A stretch of 64,000 bases of DNA, from contig OZ257260.1 in NCBI GenBank assembly GCA_965279735.1, positions 2,170,001 through 2,234,000 on the forward strand, in the 5' to 3' direction. Under the pieces are notes generated by a model, which was not told where the DNA came from, did not search any database, and saw nothing but the letters and a program-made list of their open reading frames with translations. This document shows, one piece after another, positions 1 through 9,229 of the stretch. The DNA comes from CAIUGU01 sp965279735 (GTDB lineage Bacteria > Pseudomonadota > Gammaproteobacteria > Steroidobacterales > Steroidobacteraceae). The first letter of the stretch is position 1, and each line of letters opens with the position of its first letter. The translations under genes were made by a program, and so were the position numbers.

Positions 1-1
1 G

Positions 2-178
2 CTGAAGCTGGTGCTGGTGGCTGCACTCATCGGATATCACTTCTGGTGCCATCGCCTCATGCTCGATTTTCGCCGGGAGAGAAACCACCACTCGGAACGC
101 TGGTATCGGCTGTTCAACGAAGCGCCCAGTCTGCTGCTGATCGCGATCGTGGTGCTGGCGGTAGTAAAACCCTTCTGA
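2..178 (+). CDS. hemJ: HemJ-type protoporphyrinogen IX oxidase, C-terminal fragment
   Basis: The frame enters from the left edge, so only about 58 C-terminal residues are visible. They include a membrane segment with GYHFWCHR, the stretch WYRLFNEAPSL and the terminal VVKPF. These resemble the C-terminus of the HemJ (CopD-like) membrane family, which oxidises protoporphyrinogen IX to protoporphyrin IX in heme synthesis. The gene ends 14 bp before the stop of the converging GGDEF-EAL gene. Assignment rests on the C-terminal signature only. Confidence 0.75.
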   Translation: MKLVLVAALIGYHFWCHRLMLDFRRERNHHSERWYRLFNEAPSLLLIAIVVLAVVKPF

Positions 179-192
179 GGCCAGCTGGCCGC

Positions 193-2601
193 TCAGGCAG
201 TTGCAAGGCTCTGGATTGCCGGCGCCAGACCCGCCACGGACGCCTTTTCCACCTTGATCGTTCCCCAGGGTGACGTACGCAGCCATTCTTCCAGGCGCTG
301 CGCCGAGAGCGGTGGACTCATGAAATAACCCTGCGCCTGATCGCAACCCAGCTGCTTCAGCAGCTTGAGGCCTGCCTCGTCTTCAACGCCTTCTGCAACA
401 ACCTTGAGGCCGAGGTTATGGCCAAGCTCGATGGTTGAACGGACGATCGTCGATGTCGTCGGGTCGGATGACATCCGCATCACGAACGAACGGTCGATCT
501 TGAGCTCGTCTACCGGCAGACGAACGATATAACTGAGCGATGAGTATCCTGTCCCGTAATCGTCGATCGACAGATGGATACCGAGACCATGCAGGCGATC
601 CAGAACCTTCTGCGCATGCGCCGGATCTTCCATGAAGCCGCTTTCGGTGATCTCGATGCACAGCAGGTCGGCAGGGACTTCGTGCGCCTTCAGGAGCTGT
701 GCGACGAGATCCGGAAGCTCGCGATTCATCAGATCCCTGGCCGAGATATTCACCGAGACCCTGAGCAGCAACCCTTTCGCCCGCCATTCACCGCATTGAC
801 GAATTGCTTCATTCAATACCCAGCGCGTCAGAACCTTTATATAGCCGGTGTGCTCGGCAAAGGGAATGAATTCACCGGGCGACACGAATCCCCGCGTCGG
901 GTGGTCCCAGCGCAACAAGGCTTCGACCGCACCTGCCGCCGAAGTGGCGAGTGAAACCTTCGGCTGATAGAAAACCTTGAGTTCGTTTTTCTCGACCGCC
1001 CGACGCAGCTCACCGAGCATCGATAGATGCTCCTGCTGATGCGTGTCGTATTCAGGGTCGTAGGTTGCAAACCCGCTCTTGTTCCGCTTGGCTACGTACA
1101 TGGCAATGTCTGCGTTGCGCAAAAGCGTGCTGGCATTCTCGCCGTGCTGGGGAAAGTGTGCGATGCCAATACTGGTTCCAACGTCAAGCGGCTGGCTCTC
1201 GTATGAAATCGGCACCTCAAGGGCACGAGTGATCTTGTGGGCCACTCGCGATACATACTCCGGCTTGGCAGTCGGCAACAGGACCGCGAACTCGTCGCCT
1301 CCCAGACGCGCTACAGTGTCGGAGGAACGCAGTAGATCCCGCAGCCGTACCGCAACTTCCTTGAGGACATGGTCGCCAACGCCGTGCCCCAGTGTGTCAT
1401 TCACGTATTTGAAGCGGTCAAGATCCATCATCAGGATGGTGAGCGGCGCAGCAGTGCGTTGCGAATGCTCGATGGCAGTCGTCAGGCGCTCGTTGAACAA
1501 TGCGCGGTTGGGCAGCCCGGTCAACGTATCCTGGTAAGCGAGCCGCAGAATTTCCTGCTCGCGCTCGGCGATACCCGATCGCATCTGGTCGAGGCTACTC
1601 GCCAGCACGCCGATCTCGTCCCTGCGCTCGACGATGACCTGTGCGGTGTAATCGCCTTTCTGGATCCTGGTGGCCGCGCGAACCAGTTCGCCGAGCGGGC
1701 GCGTAATACCCAGTGCGATTGCAATGCTGCCGGCGATGGACAGCAGCAGGCTGAAGGCAGCGAGCGCGACCAGCGTGTCCCGTAACCGGTCAAAAGCCGC
1801 AATGGCAGCCGCGACTGAACGCTGCAAAACCGCCACGACCTTGGTGTCGGCATGCTGCTTCAGTTCAATGACACGCAACTGCTGCTCGGATTCGCCAGTA
1901 CCGATGCGATCCGCATCGAGCGCGTGCGGCAGATCCGGAAGCTCGGCCTGGAGCAGGTTCTTGGCATCCTGATCAAGGGTGGACGCAAGCATCGTCCACT
2001 CACTGCCGGCTCCCCGGTCAAGAAATGAAACCTCAAGTGAAGTCAGTTGGCGCAGTTCGGCAGCCAGCGCATCGTCTACCGTGCGCCCCACTGCGATCCA
2101 CGCAATGGGAATCGGCGCCAGCACCGGGACAACGACCAGCTGGTACGCATGATTTTCGAGCAGCTCGATTGACGACACGCTGCCTTCGCGCTGTGCCGAT
2201 TCCATCATCGAAGGAAAATCGAAGGCGCGCGACGCAGCCTCGGGATGGAGAGTATCGGCAAGCACCTTGCCATCTAGCGACACCAGCATCATCGCGTTGG
2301 CATCGATGCGCGCCCCGTGGTTCTGGAGGGCCGACAGCACAGTACCGAGATCATTGGTGGCAATGGCTTCACGGAAAGCAAAATCGGCAGCCAGGACCTT
2401 GGCTGCCTGCAGTAGACGCTCCCGGTTCTGCTCCAGCAGACGCTCGAAGATGCGTTCGCCGACGCCGAGCTCCCCGTCGATCTTCTGCCGCGCATTCGTC
2501 GAATTGGCGGCATTTACCGCGACGAATGCCGCGAGCTGCACCAGGGCCAGCAGCGCCACAAAGAACACGATGATCCGTGTTCGCAGGCGGCGAAAATTCA
2601 C
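193..2601 (-). CDS. Membrane-bound GGDEF-EAL c-di-GMP enzyme with periplasmic sensor domain
   Basis: An 802-residue inner-membrane signalling protein. A first membrane helix lies at about 9-31, followed by a periplasmic sensor region (about 35-270, probably Cache-like), a second helix (about 276-298), HAMP (about 299-350), GGDEF (about 360-525) and EAL (about 545-790). The GGDEF motif is intact (ARLGGDEF near 434), with an inhibitory-site RSSD just upstream. The EAL half keeps EALLRW, EITES, DDYGTGYSS, KIDRSF, VAEGVE and QGYF, so both cyclase and phosphodiesterase activity are possible. It is the last gene of a trio with the cupredoxin-like protein and the globin; its start overlaps the preceding stop by 4 bp. 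Coupling to a periplasmic redox or gas signal is inference from context. Confidence 0.93.
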   Translation of the reverse strand: MNFRRLRTRIIVFFVALLALVQLAAFVAVNAANSTNARQKIDGELGVGERIFERLLEQNRERLLQAAKVLAADFAFREAIATNDLGTVLSALQNHGARIDANAMMLVSLDGKVLADTLHPEAASRAFDFPSMMESAQREGSVSSIELLENHAYQLVVVPVLAPIPIAWIAVGRTVDDALAAELRQLTSLEVSFLDRGAGSEWTMLASTLDQDAKNLLQAELPDLPHALDADRIGTGESEQQLRVIELKQHADTKVVAVLQRSVAAAIAAFDRLRDTLVALAAFSLLLSIAGSIAIALGITRPLGELVRAATRIQKGDYTAQVIVERRDEIGVLASSLDQMRSGIAEREQEILRLAYQDTLTGLPNRALFNERLTTAIEHSQRTAAPLTILMMDLDRFKYVNDTLGHGVGDHVLKEVAVRLRDLLRSSDTVARLGGDEFAVLLPTAKPEYVSRVAHKITRALEVPISYESQPLDVGTSIGIAHFPQHGENASTLLRNADIAMYVAKRNKSGFATYDPEYDTHQQEHLSMLGELRRAVEKNELKVFYQPKVSLATSAAGAVEALLRWDHPTRGFVSPGEFIPFAEHTGYIKVLTRWVLNEAIRQCGEWRAKGLLLRVSVNISARDLMNRELPDLVAQLLKAHEVPADLLCIEITESGFMEDPAHAQKVLDRLHGLGIHLSIDDYGTGYSSLSYIVRLPVDELKIDRSFVMRMSSDPTTSTIVRSTIELGHNLGLKVVAEGVEDEAGLKLLKQLGCDQAQGYFMSPPLSAQRLEEWLRTSPWGTIKVEKASVAGLAPAIQSLATA

Positions 2602-3245
2602 GGGGCCGCCCCGTGGTCAGCGTGATCCTGCATCGCAGGCGAAATGGCATCCAGCTGAAACGCCTCGTCAGCCTGCCCTTCAGCCAGTTGCATCTTCCGC
2701 GTTACCGGCTCGCGCAAAGCAGAGTGCCAGACGTTCAGGACGTAGTCGCCAGCCGGCAGATTTTTCACCGCTGCCCGCCCATCGGCGTCAGAGCGGGAGA
2801 ACCAGGGAGTGTCCACCACCACTACCCACGCCACCATCTTGTCGTGGATGTTGCAACCGAGAACGACAACACCGGGCTTGTCGAAGACCACCGGCTCGGA
2901 AGGCCGACCGGAGTAAAGCTTCGTATTGAAGACCTTGGCCGGCGAGAACGAATAGACCTGGTGACGGATGTTGTCGCTGTTGGGGAAGCTGACCGCGGCA
3001 CCTGTCTGGATAACAGTAACGGCCGGTATGAACATCTTGTTGACCTGGTCGATCTCCGCCTTTTTCGGCGCATGCAGATTGGCTCCCGGATTCGCAGGGA
3101 CCGCATAGACGACGGCATTTTCAAGTGGCTTGCCATCACTGTCAGTTACCTTCACCGCCAGCTCGGCAGCGTTCGCCACCAATGCGGACAGCATCAGCAT
3201 GAGACCGACGTACAGCAAACAGCAACCGGTGGAACGGATACTCAC
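2598..3245 (-). CDS. Exported cupredoxin-like protein ('methylamine utilization protein' type)
   Basis: A 215-residue protein with an N-terminal signal peptide (cleavage near VANAAE). The N-terminal part resembles a carboxypeptidase-regulatory/cupredoxin beta-sandwich (VTDSDGKPLENAVVYA). Further on are SFPNSDNIRHQVYSFS and VVLGCNIHDKMVAW, which supply the His, Cys and His expected of a type-1-copper-like fold. Such proteins are often annotated as methylamine utilization proteins without evidence for that pathway. Overlaps of 4 bp on both sides (globin upstream, GGDEF-EAL downstream) point to translational coupling. Copper binding is likely but not proven. Confidence 0.8.
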   Translation of the reverse strand: MSIRSTGCCLLYVGLMLMLSALVANAAELAVKVTDSDGKPLENAVVYAVPANPGANLHAPKKAEIDQVNKMFIPAVTVIQTGAAVSFPNSDNIRHQVYSFSPAKVFNTKLYSGRPSEPVVFDKPGVVVLGCNIHDKMVAWVVVVDTPWFSRSDADGRAAVKNLPAGDYVLNVWHSALREPVTRKMQLAEGQADEAFQLDAISPAMQDHADHGAAP

Positions 3246-3682
3246 TTAGTAACCACATCGCGCTTCATGGGCGCCAGCAGTGCGAGCAGTTCGTTTCGCT
3301 CGCGCAGCCCGACTTCATGGCGAATCATGATCTCGCGCAGCAGCTCGACCATCCCGTACATTTCCGCTTCGGTGATGTTGAGGCCCGCATGCACGTCGAC
3401 CATCGTGTCTCCGGTGTAGGTGCAGGGCCCGCCCGCCAGAGCGCAGATCTGCTCGATCAGCATTGTCTTCACGCGAGGAATGTTCACGCCCTCGAATGAG
3501 CGCTTGAGTTCGGGCTTTGCCGCCGTCTCATCGATCAGCTCATTGGACACCGCTGCAACGGTGGTTGCCCCGCCCATGCGTTCATACAACGTAGGAATGC
3601 CGGTTTCTGCGGCAATCACGGCGCGAGCAAGCAGTCCGGAGGCAACGACCGCCAGAGCCAGCGGCAGAACGCGAATCAGCAT
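3242..3682 (-). CDS. Exported group I truncated hemoglobin
   Basis: A 146-residue protein with a cleavable-looking signal peptide (ARAVIAAE), followed by a 2/2 globin domain starting at LYERMGG. The proximal heme-ligand histidine is seen in MVDVHAGLNIT, and FEGVN supplies the CD-region phenylalanine. The position that usually holds the distal B10 tyrosine reads Ile in my alignment, and two cysteines sit in ICALAGGPC. Most truncated globins are cytosolic, so an exported one is notable. It is the first gene of the trio ending in the c-di-GMP enzyme and divergent from the DUF3034 gene. Role could be O2, NO or redox sensing; this is inference. Confidence 0.85.
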   Translation of the reverse strand: MLIRVLPLALAVVASGLLARAVIAAETGIPTLYERMGGATTVAAVSNELIDETAAKPELKRSFEGVNIPRVKTMLIEQICALAGGPCTYTGDTMVDVHAGLNITEAEMYGMVELLREIMIRHEVGLRERNELLALLAPMKRDVVTK

Positions 3683-3902
3683 GGAATTTCCCCGGGATGA
3701 GCCAAGAAATACGGGTGGACGTATGTCAAATGCCAGGGCGCAACCGTAACGGCACGCGGCTTTGGGGCGATGTTAAGTTGCTCACAGGTCAGGGGACCCG
3801 CCCGGAGGCAGGCGACGCAACATAAGAGGTCTGTGAAGCAGGTCGTACGCGGCGCCTGGCAATCAGGGTATCTAGCCTCCGCGTAGCTCCCTCAGGACCC
3901 GT
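3683..3902. promoter_or_regulatory. Divergent intergenic region, globin operon / DUF3034
   Basis: About 220 bp between the divergent globin trio and the DUF3034 gene must hold both promoters. I could not pick a convincing -35/-10 pair or a clear operator, so only the position is annotated. Confidence 0.4.
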
Positions 3903-4790
3903 ATGACGCGCATGAAACCAAGCCATTCAGATCTCGCGAGACGCCTGCTTCCAGTGCTTTTTGCTTCCTTGCTGGCAGGCCACCCCGCCATGGCAGCCGG
4001 CAACCGTCTGCTTGCCACCGGCGGCGTAATGCAGGTCGAAGGGGCCGCTGGCGGAGGACTCGTCCCCTGGGCATTCATTGCGGGCCTCGGCACCCGCGAT
4101 CAGGTCGGAGTCAGCGCGTTCTGTACGCGTGTCGAACCCGATGACTTCCGGCTCACGAGCTGCGGACTCGGAGTCGGTGTGTTCGATCGCCTGGAGGTGT
4201 CATTCGCGCGCCAGAAGTTCGACCTTGGTACCACGGTGGCGGGTGAATCCATCCGGCAGGACATTTTCGGAGTGAAGTACAAGCTCCTTGGTGACGCGGT
4301 GTATGACCAGGATTCCTGGGTGCCGCAGGTTGCGTTCGGGCTCCAGTACAAGAAAAACGAGGACTACGATTTCGTACCCGCACTCCTTGGGGCGAAGGAC
4401 GATTCAGGCATCGACTACTACGTATCGGCTACCAAGGTCTATCTCGCCGGACCGCTGGGGCGGACCTGGCTCCTGAACGCCACCCTGCGTGCCACCAAGG
4501 GCAACCAGCTCGGGATCCTGGGTTTTGGCGGCGATCGCGATGATGGCTACCGGTTCGAACCGGAAGTCAGTGCGGCCGTATTCCTGCATGACCATCTCGT
4601 GCTGGGCGCCGAATACCGCGCGAAACCCGACAATCTCAGCGTTTTCAAGGAAGACGATTTCTGGGACGGCTTCGTCGCGTGGATTCCGCACAAGTCCGTG
4701 TCGCTGACGCTGGCTTACGCGGACCTCGGCAACATCGCGGACAAGGCCGACCAGCGCGGCCTGTACGCATCAGTGCAGGTCAGTTACTGA
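3903..4790 (+). CDS. DUF3034 family outer-membrane beta-barrel protein
   Basis: A 295-residue protein with a signal peptide ending near HPAMAAG. The rest alternates short hydrophobic strands and polar turns and ends in an aromatic residue (VQVSY), as expected of an outer-membrane barrel. Sequence features such as LLATGGVMQVEGAAGGGL and the closing YADLGNI segment match DUF3034 as I know it. DUF3034 genes recur beside globin/cupredoxin/GGDEF-EAL genes, which supports a functional unit here. The 3' end overlaps the converging rppH by 11 bp. Function is unknown; a porin-like or surface role is a guess. Confidence 0.8.
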   Translation: MTRMKPSHSDLARRLLPVLFASLLAGHPAMAAGNRLLATGGVMQVEGAAGGGLVPWAFIAGLGTRDQVGVSAFCTRVEPDDFRLTSCGLGVGVFDRLEVSFARQKFDLGTTVAGESIRQDIFGVKYKLLGDAVYDQDSWVPQVAFGLQYKKNEDYDFVPALLGAKDDSGIDYYVSATKVYLAGPLGRTWLLNATLRATKGNQLGILGFGGDRDDGYRFEPEVSAAVFLHDHLVLGAEYRAKPDNLSVFKEDDFWDGFVAWIPHKSVSLTLAYADLGNIADKADQRGLYASVQVSY

Positions 4791-5358
4791 GAACGTCCGG
4801 ACCGCTCTGCCGGCGACGCGCCAGATTGCGGAGCGTTCTCTCCTCTTCCCACCATTCCGGCAAGGGCGGTGGGCCCGCCGAGAACGCGCGGTGGCCGAGT
4901 TCTTCGAGCGCACGCGCATAGACCGCGCGCTTGAAGTAGATCACCTCGCGCACCGGGGACCAGTAATCAACCCAGCGCCAGCTCTCGAACTCAGGCGTGC
5001 TCGTGGTATCGAAGCGCACGCGATCCTCGGGTCCGGTCAGCTCAAGCATGAACCAGCGCTGCTTCTGGCCGATGCACGCCTGCTTCGTGTTCCTTCTCAC
5101 GTACTGGGCAGGTAGCCGATATCGCAGCCAGCCCTGAGTGGAAGCAATGACCCTTACGTCAGCCTGTTCCAGCCCGATCTCTTCCTTGAGCTCCCGGAAC
5201 ATGCCCGCCTCCGGATCTTCGTCCCGCCCGATTCCCCCTTGGGGAAACTGCCAGCCGCGTCCGCCGGTCCTGCCGCCAAGGAACACGTCACCGTTGCCGC
5301 GGACCAGTACGATCCCGACATTGGCGCGAAACCCGGCTGTATCGATGAAGTCCGTCAT
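4780..5358 (-). CDS. rppH: RNA pyrophosphohydrolase (Nudix)
   Basis: A 192-residue cytosolic Nudix hydrolase. The Nudix box is complete at about 41-63 (GGIGRDE, then RELKEEIGL). Other RppH traits are GFRANVGIVL at the start, WQFPQGG before the box, and QKQRWFML and EFESWRWVDYW further on. RppH converts 5'-triphosphate RNA ends to monophosphate and so starts RNase E-dependent mRNA decay. Length is a little above the usual 160-175 because of a C-terminal tail. It is convergent and overlapping with the DUF3034 gene. Confidence 0.93.
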   Translation of the reverse strand: MTDFIDTAGFRANVGIVLVRGNGDVFLGGRTGGRGWQFPQGGIGRDEDPEAGMFRELKEEIGLEQADVRVIASTQGWLRYRLPAQYVRRNTKQACIGQKQRWFMLELTGPEDRVRFDTTSTPEFESWRWVDYWSPVREVIYFKRAVYARALEELGHRAFSAGPPPLPEWWEEERTLRNLARRRQSGPDVLSN

Positions 5359-5491
5359 TAGGCGTCCTGGCTACTCGAATGATTTTTCCACATTCGGCGG
5401 CGAGTCACCATCACGCAGATCGCAATGAACGGTCAACACGGGTGCAGCGGGTTTGGACGACCACCACCGGAACCCGTACCCTTGCCATCCC

Positions 5492-6475
5492 GTGAACAAC
5501 GCCAGACCTGCCGTCCTTGTCGCCCTGCTGGCGGTGCTGGCACTTGCCGCGCTCGGCGCTTCCGTGCTGATAGGCAGTGTCGCCCTGTCGCCCTCCGCGG
5601 CCTGGAACGGCGTGATGGGCCACGAATCGGGGCTGGCGCGCACTCTCATTCTCGATTTGCGCTTGCCCCGGGCCCTGTCGGCCTTTGCCATCGGCGGATT
5701 GCTCTCGCTGGCCGGAGTACTGATGCAGGTACTGCTCAGGAACCCTCTTGCCGATCCTTACGTCATGGGTGTTTCAGGCGGGGCCGCAGTTGCAGCCTTG
5801 TCTGCCATGCTGCTGGGCCTGACCGGATGGCTGGTGGATGCCAGCGCCACGCTGGGTGCACTCGCCACGACGTTGCTGGTATTCGTCCTGGCACACGGAA
5901 GTGGAGGATGGACGCCCGCCCGATTGTTGCTGACCGGGGTCGTTGTCGCCGCAGGAGCGAGTGCCGCTGTCAGCTCTCTGCTTGCCCTCGGGGATGATTC
6001 CCGGCTGAGAGGCATGCTGTTCTGGCTGATGGGGGACCTTTCCTTCAGCACCCGCGCGCAACCACTGCTATGGCTGCTGGCAGCCGGGCTCGTGTTGGGA
6101 GTGCTGCTCGGACGACAGCTCAACGTCCTCGCCAAGGGCGACCTGAAGGCCCAAGGCCTGGGCGTTCCGGTACGCGCGTTGAGAATCGGGATCTTCGTCG
6201 CCAGCTCGTTACTGACAGCGGCGTCGGTCACCGTCGCTGGAACCATTGGTTTCATTGGGCTTGTCACCCCACATCTCGCGAGGCTGCTGCTCGGCTCTGA
6301 TCATCGCCGCCTGATCCCGGCTGCGATCCTGCTTGGTGGCACGCTGTTGATGCTGGCGGATCTGCTCGCCCGCACGGCCTTCGCTCCCCGGCAGCTTCCG
6401 GTCGGTGCCCTCACCGCTCTCGTGGGCGTGCCGCTTTTCCTGGCGCTGATGCGTAGGGACGGACGTAACGGCTAG
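5492..6475 (+). CDS. FecCD/BtuC-family ABC transporter permease
   Basis: A 327-residue polytopic membrane protein read from the GTG at 5492. An in-frame ATG 39 bp upstream would only add a low-quality 13-residue extension. It has the FecCD pattern of about nine to ten helices, with LRLPRALSAFAIGGLLSLA, RNPLADPYVMGVSGGA, GTIGFIGLVTPHLARL and the ending GVPLFLALMRR. The family imports Fe3+-siderophores, heme or cobalamin. No binding protein or ATPase is adjacent; the likely ATPase partner lies at 14943-15734. It ends 4 bp inside the converging fbpC. No cobalamin-riboswitch B12 box was recognised upstream. Confidence 0.88.
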   Translation: MNNARPAVLVALLAVLALAALGASVLIGSVALSPSAAWNGVMGHESGLARTLILDLRLPRALSAFAIGGLLSLAGVLMQVLLRNPLADPYVMGVSGGAAVAALSAMLLGLTGWLVDASATLGALATTLLVFVLAHGSGGWTPARLLLTGVVVAAGASAAVSSLLALGDDSRLRGMLFWLMGDLSFSTRAQPLLWLLAAGLVLGVLLGRQLNVLAKGDLKAQGLGVPVRALRIGIFVASSLLTAASVTVAGTIGFIGLVTPHLARLLLGSDHRRLIPAAILLGGTLLMLADLLARTAFAPRQLPVGALTALVGVPLFLALMRRDGRNG

Positions 6476-7515
6476 CGGGTGCGGGGAAACGCCACGACGT
6501 GATCCGGCTCGATGCGAATGCCGATGAACTCGCCAATGCGGTGGTTGTGGTGACTGGGAACGAGCGAGAGCAGCGAAGCACCGCCCGGCAGCTTCAGGGT
6601 GTACAGGAACTCCGCCCCGCGAAAGGCCTTCTGGCTGATCTCGACCTTCAACTGGCTGTCGTCATCGTGAATGACATCGTCCGGCCGCAGCAGCAGATCC
6701 ACATGACTGCCCTGCGGATAGCTCGCGGCAAAGCTGCCGTGGACGCTGCCCAATTCGGTTTTCACCGTATCCGGAGCCGTCACTTCCCCAGGCAGGAACG
6801 CGCCCTGGCCGATGAAATCCGCGACGAAGCGGGTCGCGGGACGATGATAGAGATCGTAAGGCGCATCCCATTGTTCCAGCCGCCCGCCCTGCATCACGCC
6901 GACGAGGTCGGCCATGGCGAATGCTTCGTTCTGGTCATGGGTCACCAGTAGCGCCGTGGCATTCAGTTTCTTCAGGATCTCGCGTACCTCGAAACCAAGG
7001 CGGGCGCGCAACTCGATATCGAGGTTCGAGAATGGTTCATCCAGGAGGACGAGCTCCGGCTGCGGTGCGAGAGCACGCGCCAGCGCCACGCGCTGTTGCT
7101 GTCCACCCGAAATCTCGTGCGGATAGCGCTTGCGGGTGTCTTCGAGCCCAACGATGGCAAGCATCTCCATGGCCCGTCGCTCGCGATCGGACCGCGGCAT
7201 CTGGTGCAAGCCAAAAGCCACGTTCTCGAGAACGGACAGATGCGGGAACAGGGCGTAATCCTGGAACACCATGCCGATGTGACGCGCGGCAGGCGGAACA
7301 ATCACCCCGCGGCTCGACAGCAGGCGGCCCCGCGCGTGGATCTCGCCTGCATCAACGGGTTCGAAACCGGCAATGCACCGCAAGGCCGTCGTCTTCCCGC
7401 ATCCACTCGGGCCCAGCAGGCAGCCAATGGCGCCTTGAGGCAGGTTGAGATCGAGTCCTGCCACCGCGGCGACAGATCCGAAGTGCCGCTCCACTTTGCG
7501 CAGTTCAAGCCACAT
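6472..7515 (-). CDS. fbpC: Iron(III) ABC transporter ATP-binding protein
   Basis: A 347-residue importer ATPase. Visible motifs are Walker A GPSGCGKTT, signature SGGQQQR, Walker B LVLLDEP, the switch histidine in VTHDQ, and a C-terminal TOBE-like regulatory region (about 240-347). Length and N-terminal sequence fit FbpC/PotA-type ATPases. It is the last gene of fbpA-fbpB-fbpC; its start overlaps fbpB by 11 bp. It powers uptake of free Fe3+ delivered by FbpA. Confidence 0.9.
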   Translation of the reverse strand: MWLELRKVERHFGSVAAVAGLDLNLPQGAIGCLLGPSGCGKTTALRCIAGFEPVDAGEIHARGRLLSSRGVIVPPAARHIGMVFQDYALFPHLSVLENVAFGLHQMPRSDRERRAMEMLAIVGLEDTRKRYPHEISGGQQQRVALARALAPQPELVLLDEPFSNLDIELRARLGFEVREILKKLNATALLVTHDQNEAFAMADLVGVMQGGRLEQWDAPYDLYHRPATRFVADFIGQGAFLPGEVTAPDTVKTELGSVHGSFAASYPQGSHVDLLLRPDDVIHDDDSQLKVEISQKAFRGAEFLYTLKLPGGASLLSLVPSHHNHRIGEFIGIRIEPDHVVAFPRTR

Positions 7516-9169
7516 TCACGCCTCGCCGGGTCAGAAGGGCCACCGGGATCAGGCCGGCCAGAACGATCGCCACCGCAGGCACGGCCGCCCGCTCCCATTC
7601 CCCGTTGCTCGTCATTTCGAAAACGCGCACCGCCAGCGTGTCCCAGCCGAAAGGCCGTGTAATGAGGGTGATCGGCATTTCCTTCATCACATCGACGAAG
7701 ACGAGCACTGCGCCCGTCGCGATGCCTGTGCGCAGGAGAGGCAGATGCACGCGCTTCAGCAACGCGCCTCGTGTGACTCCCAGGCTGATGGCAGCCTCAT
7801 CGATGTTGCGCGTGACGCGCTGGAGGCCGCTCTCGACCGGACCGTAGCCCACAGCGAGGAACCGCGCGAGATAGGCCACCAGCACCGTCACCAGCGTGCC
7901 CTGCAGATACAGCGTTGGTCCGGAAGCACCCAACAGCAGAGTGAGGCCGCCTTGCAGAAAATTGTTGAACCAGGCCATGGGCACCACGATCCCCACCGCG
8001 AGCACGGTACCGGGAATTGCGTAACCGATTGTGCCCAATCTCGCGAAGCTCCGCGTCCAGCGACCGGGCTCCATGCGAGTGACGTACGCTAGCGTAACCG
8101 CGGCAGCGAGAATGATGACGGCTGCACTACCTGCCAGCACCAGACTGCGAATCGCGAAGCCAACGTAGCGCAAGTCGAAATCCGCGAGGTGATCCGCGGC
8201 CCACACCAGCAACTGGAAAAACGGCAACAGGAACGCGCCAAGGAACACGAGCGTTGCAGCGCCACATGCGAGCCAGCGCGAAACGCCCTTCAGAACGATA
8301 CGGCTATCTGAGGAGGCCCCCGCACGATCAGCGCCGTAACGAACCCTTGCGCGCGAACGGCGCTCGATCCACAGGATGACCAGCACCAGCAGCATCAGGA
8401 TCGCAGCGAGCTCGAGCGCCGCACTCAGCGTGAACATGCCGAACCACGCGCTATAGATCGCCTTCGTAAACGTGTTGTAGTTGAACACTGCGACAGTGCC
8501 GAAATCGGCGAGCGTTTCCATCGCGACGAGTGCGATGCCGGTTGCGATCCACGGACGCGCCATGGGCAACGCAACCCGCCATGCAGCGGCGCGCGCGCTC
8601 AGGCCAAGTGTTTGCGCTGCCTCGAGCACGCGACGGCCCTGGCTCAGAAACGCACTGCGTGCGAGCAGGTAGACATACGGGTACAGCGCCAGCGAGAGGA
8701 CTAGGATTGCGCCCCAGCCATTGCTCGAGCGAATTGCCGGCATCCAGGCGGAAGTGCCCCATGAAGCGCGCAACCAAGTCTGTAGCGGGCCGGAATAGTC
8801 GAGAAACCCGACCACGACGAACGCGAGCACATAAGCCGGGATCGCGAGTGGCAAGAGCAGCGCCCAATCGAAGAATCGCCTGCCTGGAAAGTCACAGACC
8901 GCGGTGAGCCATGCGAGGCCGGTACCGAGTACGGCCGTCAGGATCACTACGCCGGCCAGCAGGCGGACGGTGTTGAAGATGACTTCAGGCAGGACATACC
9001 GGGACAGGTGACTCCACACCTCGGTATCCACGTTGAACAACGAGCCGATCACCACCAGCAGCGGCAGCAGTGCAGGCAGTGCAAGGGCAGTTGCAAGTGC
9101 AGCCGCGCGGGATGCATGCCGGTCCCTGAACCAGGTAGACGTGATCGCGGCCTGGGCCGGGGCGTTCAT
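7505..9169 (-). CDS. fbpB: Iron(III) ABC transporter permease, two fused membrane domains
   Basis: A 554-residue inner-membrane protein with about twelve helices in two homologous halves, the usual organisation of FbpB/SfuB. Each half holds an EAA-type cytoplasmic loop (EAAQTLGLSARAAAWRV and EAAISLGVTRGALLKRV). It starts 60 bp after fbpA and overlaps fbpC by 11 bp, consistent with one operon. It forms the Fe3+ channel fed by FbpA. Confidence 0.9.
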   Translation of the reverse strand: MNAPAQAAITSTWFRDRHASRAAALATALALPALLPLLVVIGSLFNVDTEVWSHLSRYVLPEVIFNTVRLLAGVVILTAVLGTGLAWLTAVCDFPGRRFFDWALLLPLAIPAYVLAFVVVGFLDYSGPLQTWLRASWGTSAWMPAIRSSNGWGAILVLSLALYPYVYLLARSAFLSQGRRVLEAAQTLGLSARAAAWRVALPMARPWIATGIALVAMETLADFGTVAVFNYNTFTKAIYSAWFGMFTLSAALELAAILMLLVLVILWIERRSRARVRYGADRAGASSDSRIVLKGVSRWLACGAATLVFLGAFLLPFFQLLVWAADHLADFDLRYVGFAIRSLVLAGSAAVIILAAAVTLAYVTRMEPGRWTRSFARLGTIGYAIPGTVLAVGIVVPMAWFNNFLQGGLTLLLGASGPTLYLQGTLVTVLVAYLARFLAVGYGPVESGLQRVTRNIDEAAISLGVTRGALLKRVHLPLLRTGIATGAVLVFVDVMKEMPITLITRPFGWDTLAVRVFEMTSNGEWERAAVPAVAIVLAGLIPVALLTRRGVNVA

Positions 9170-9229
9170 GCGGGAAACCTGGGCAGGCGTTGAGCGACGT
9201 TCACAAGGAAACCCCTGTGAAAGCCTGGC

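Noticed and set aside
5359..5491. Possible cobalamin riboswitch before the FecCD permease
   Set aside because: No B12-box-like core or expected helices could be identified.
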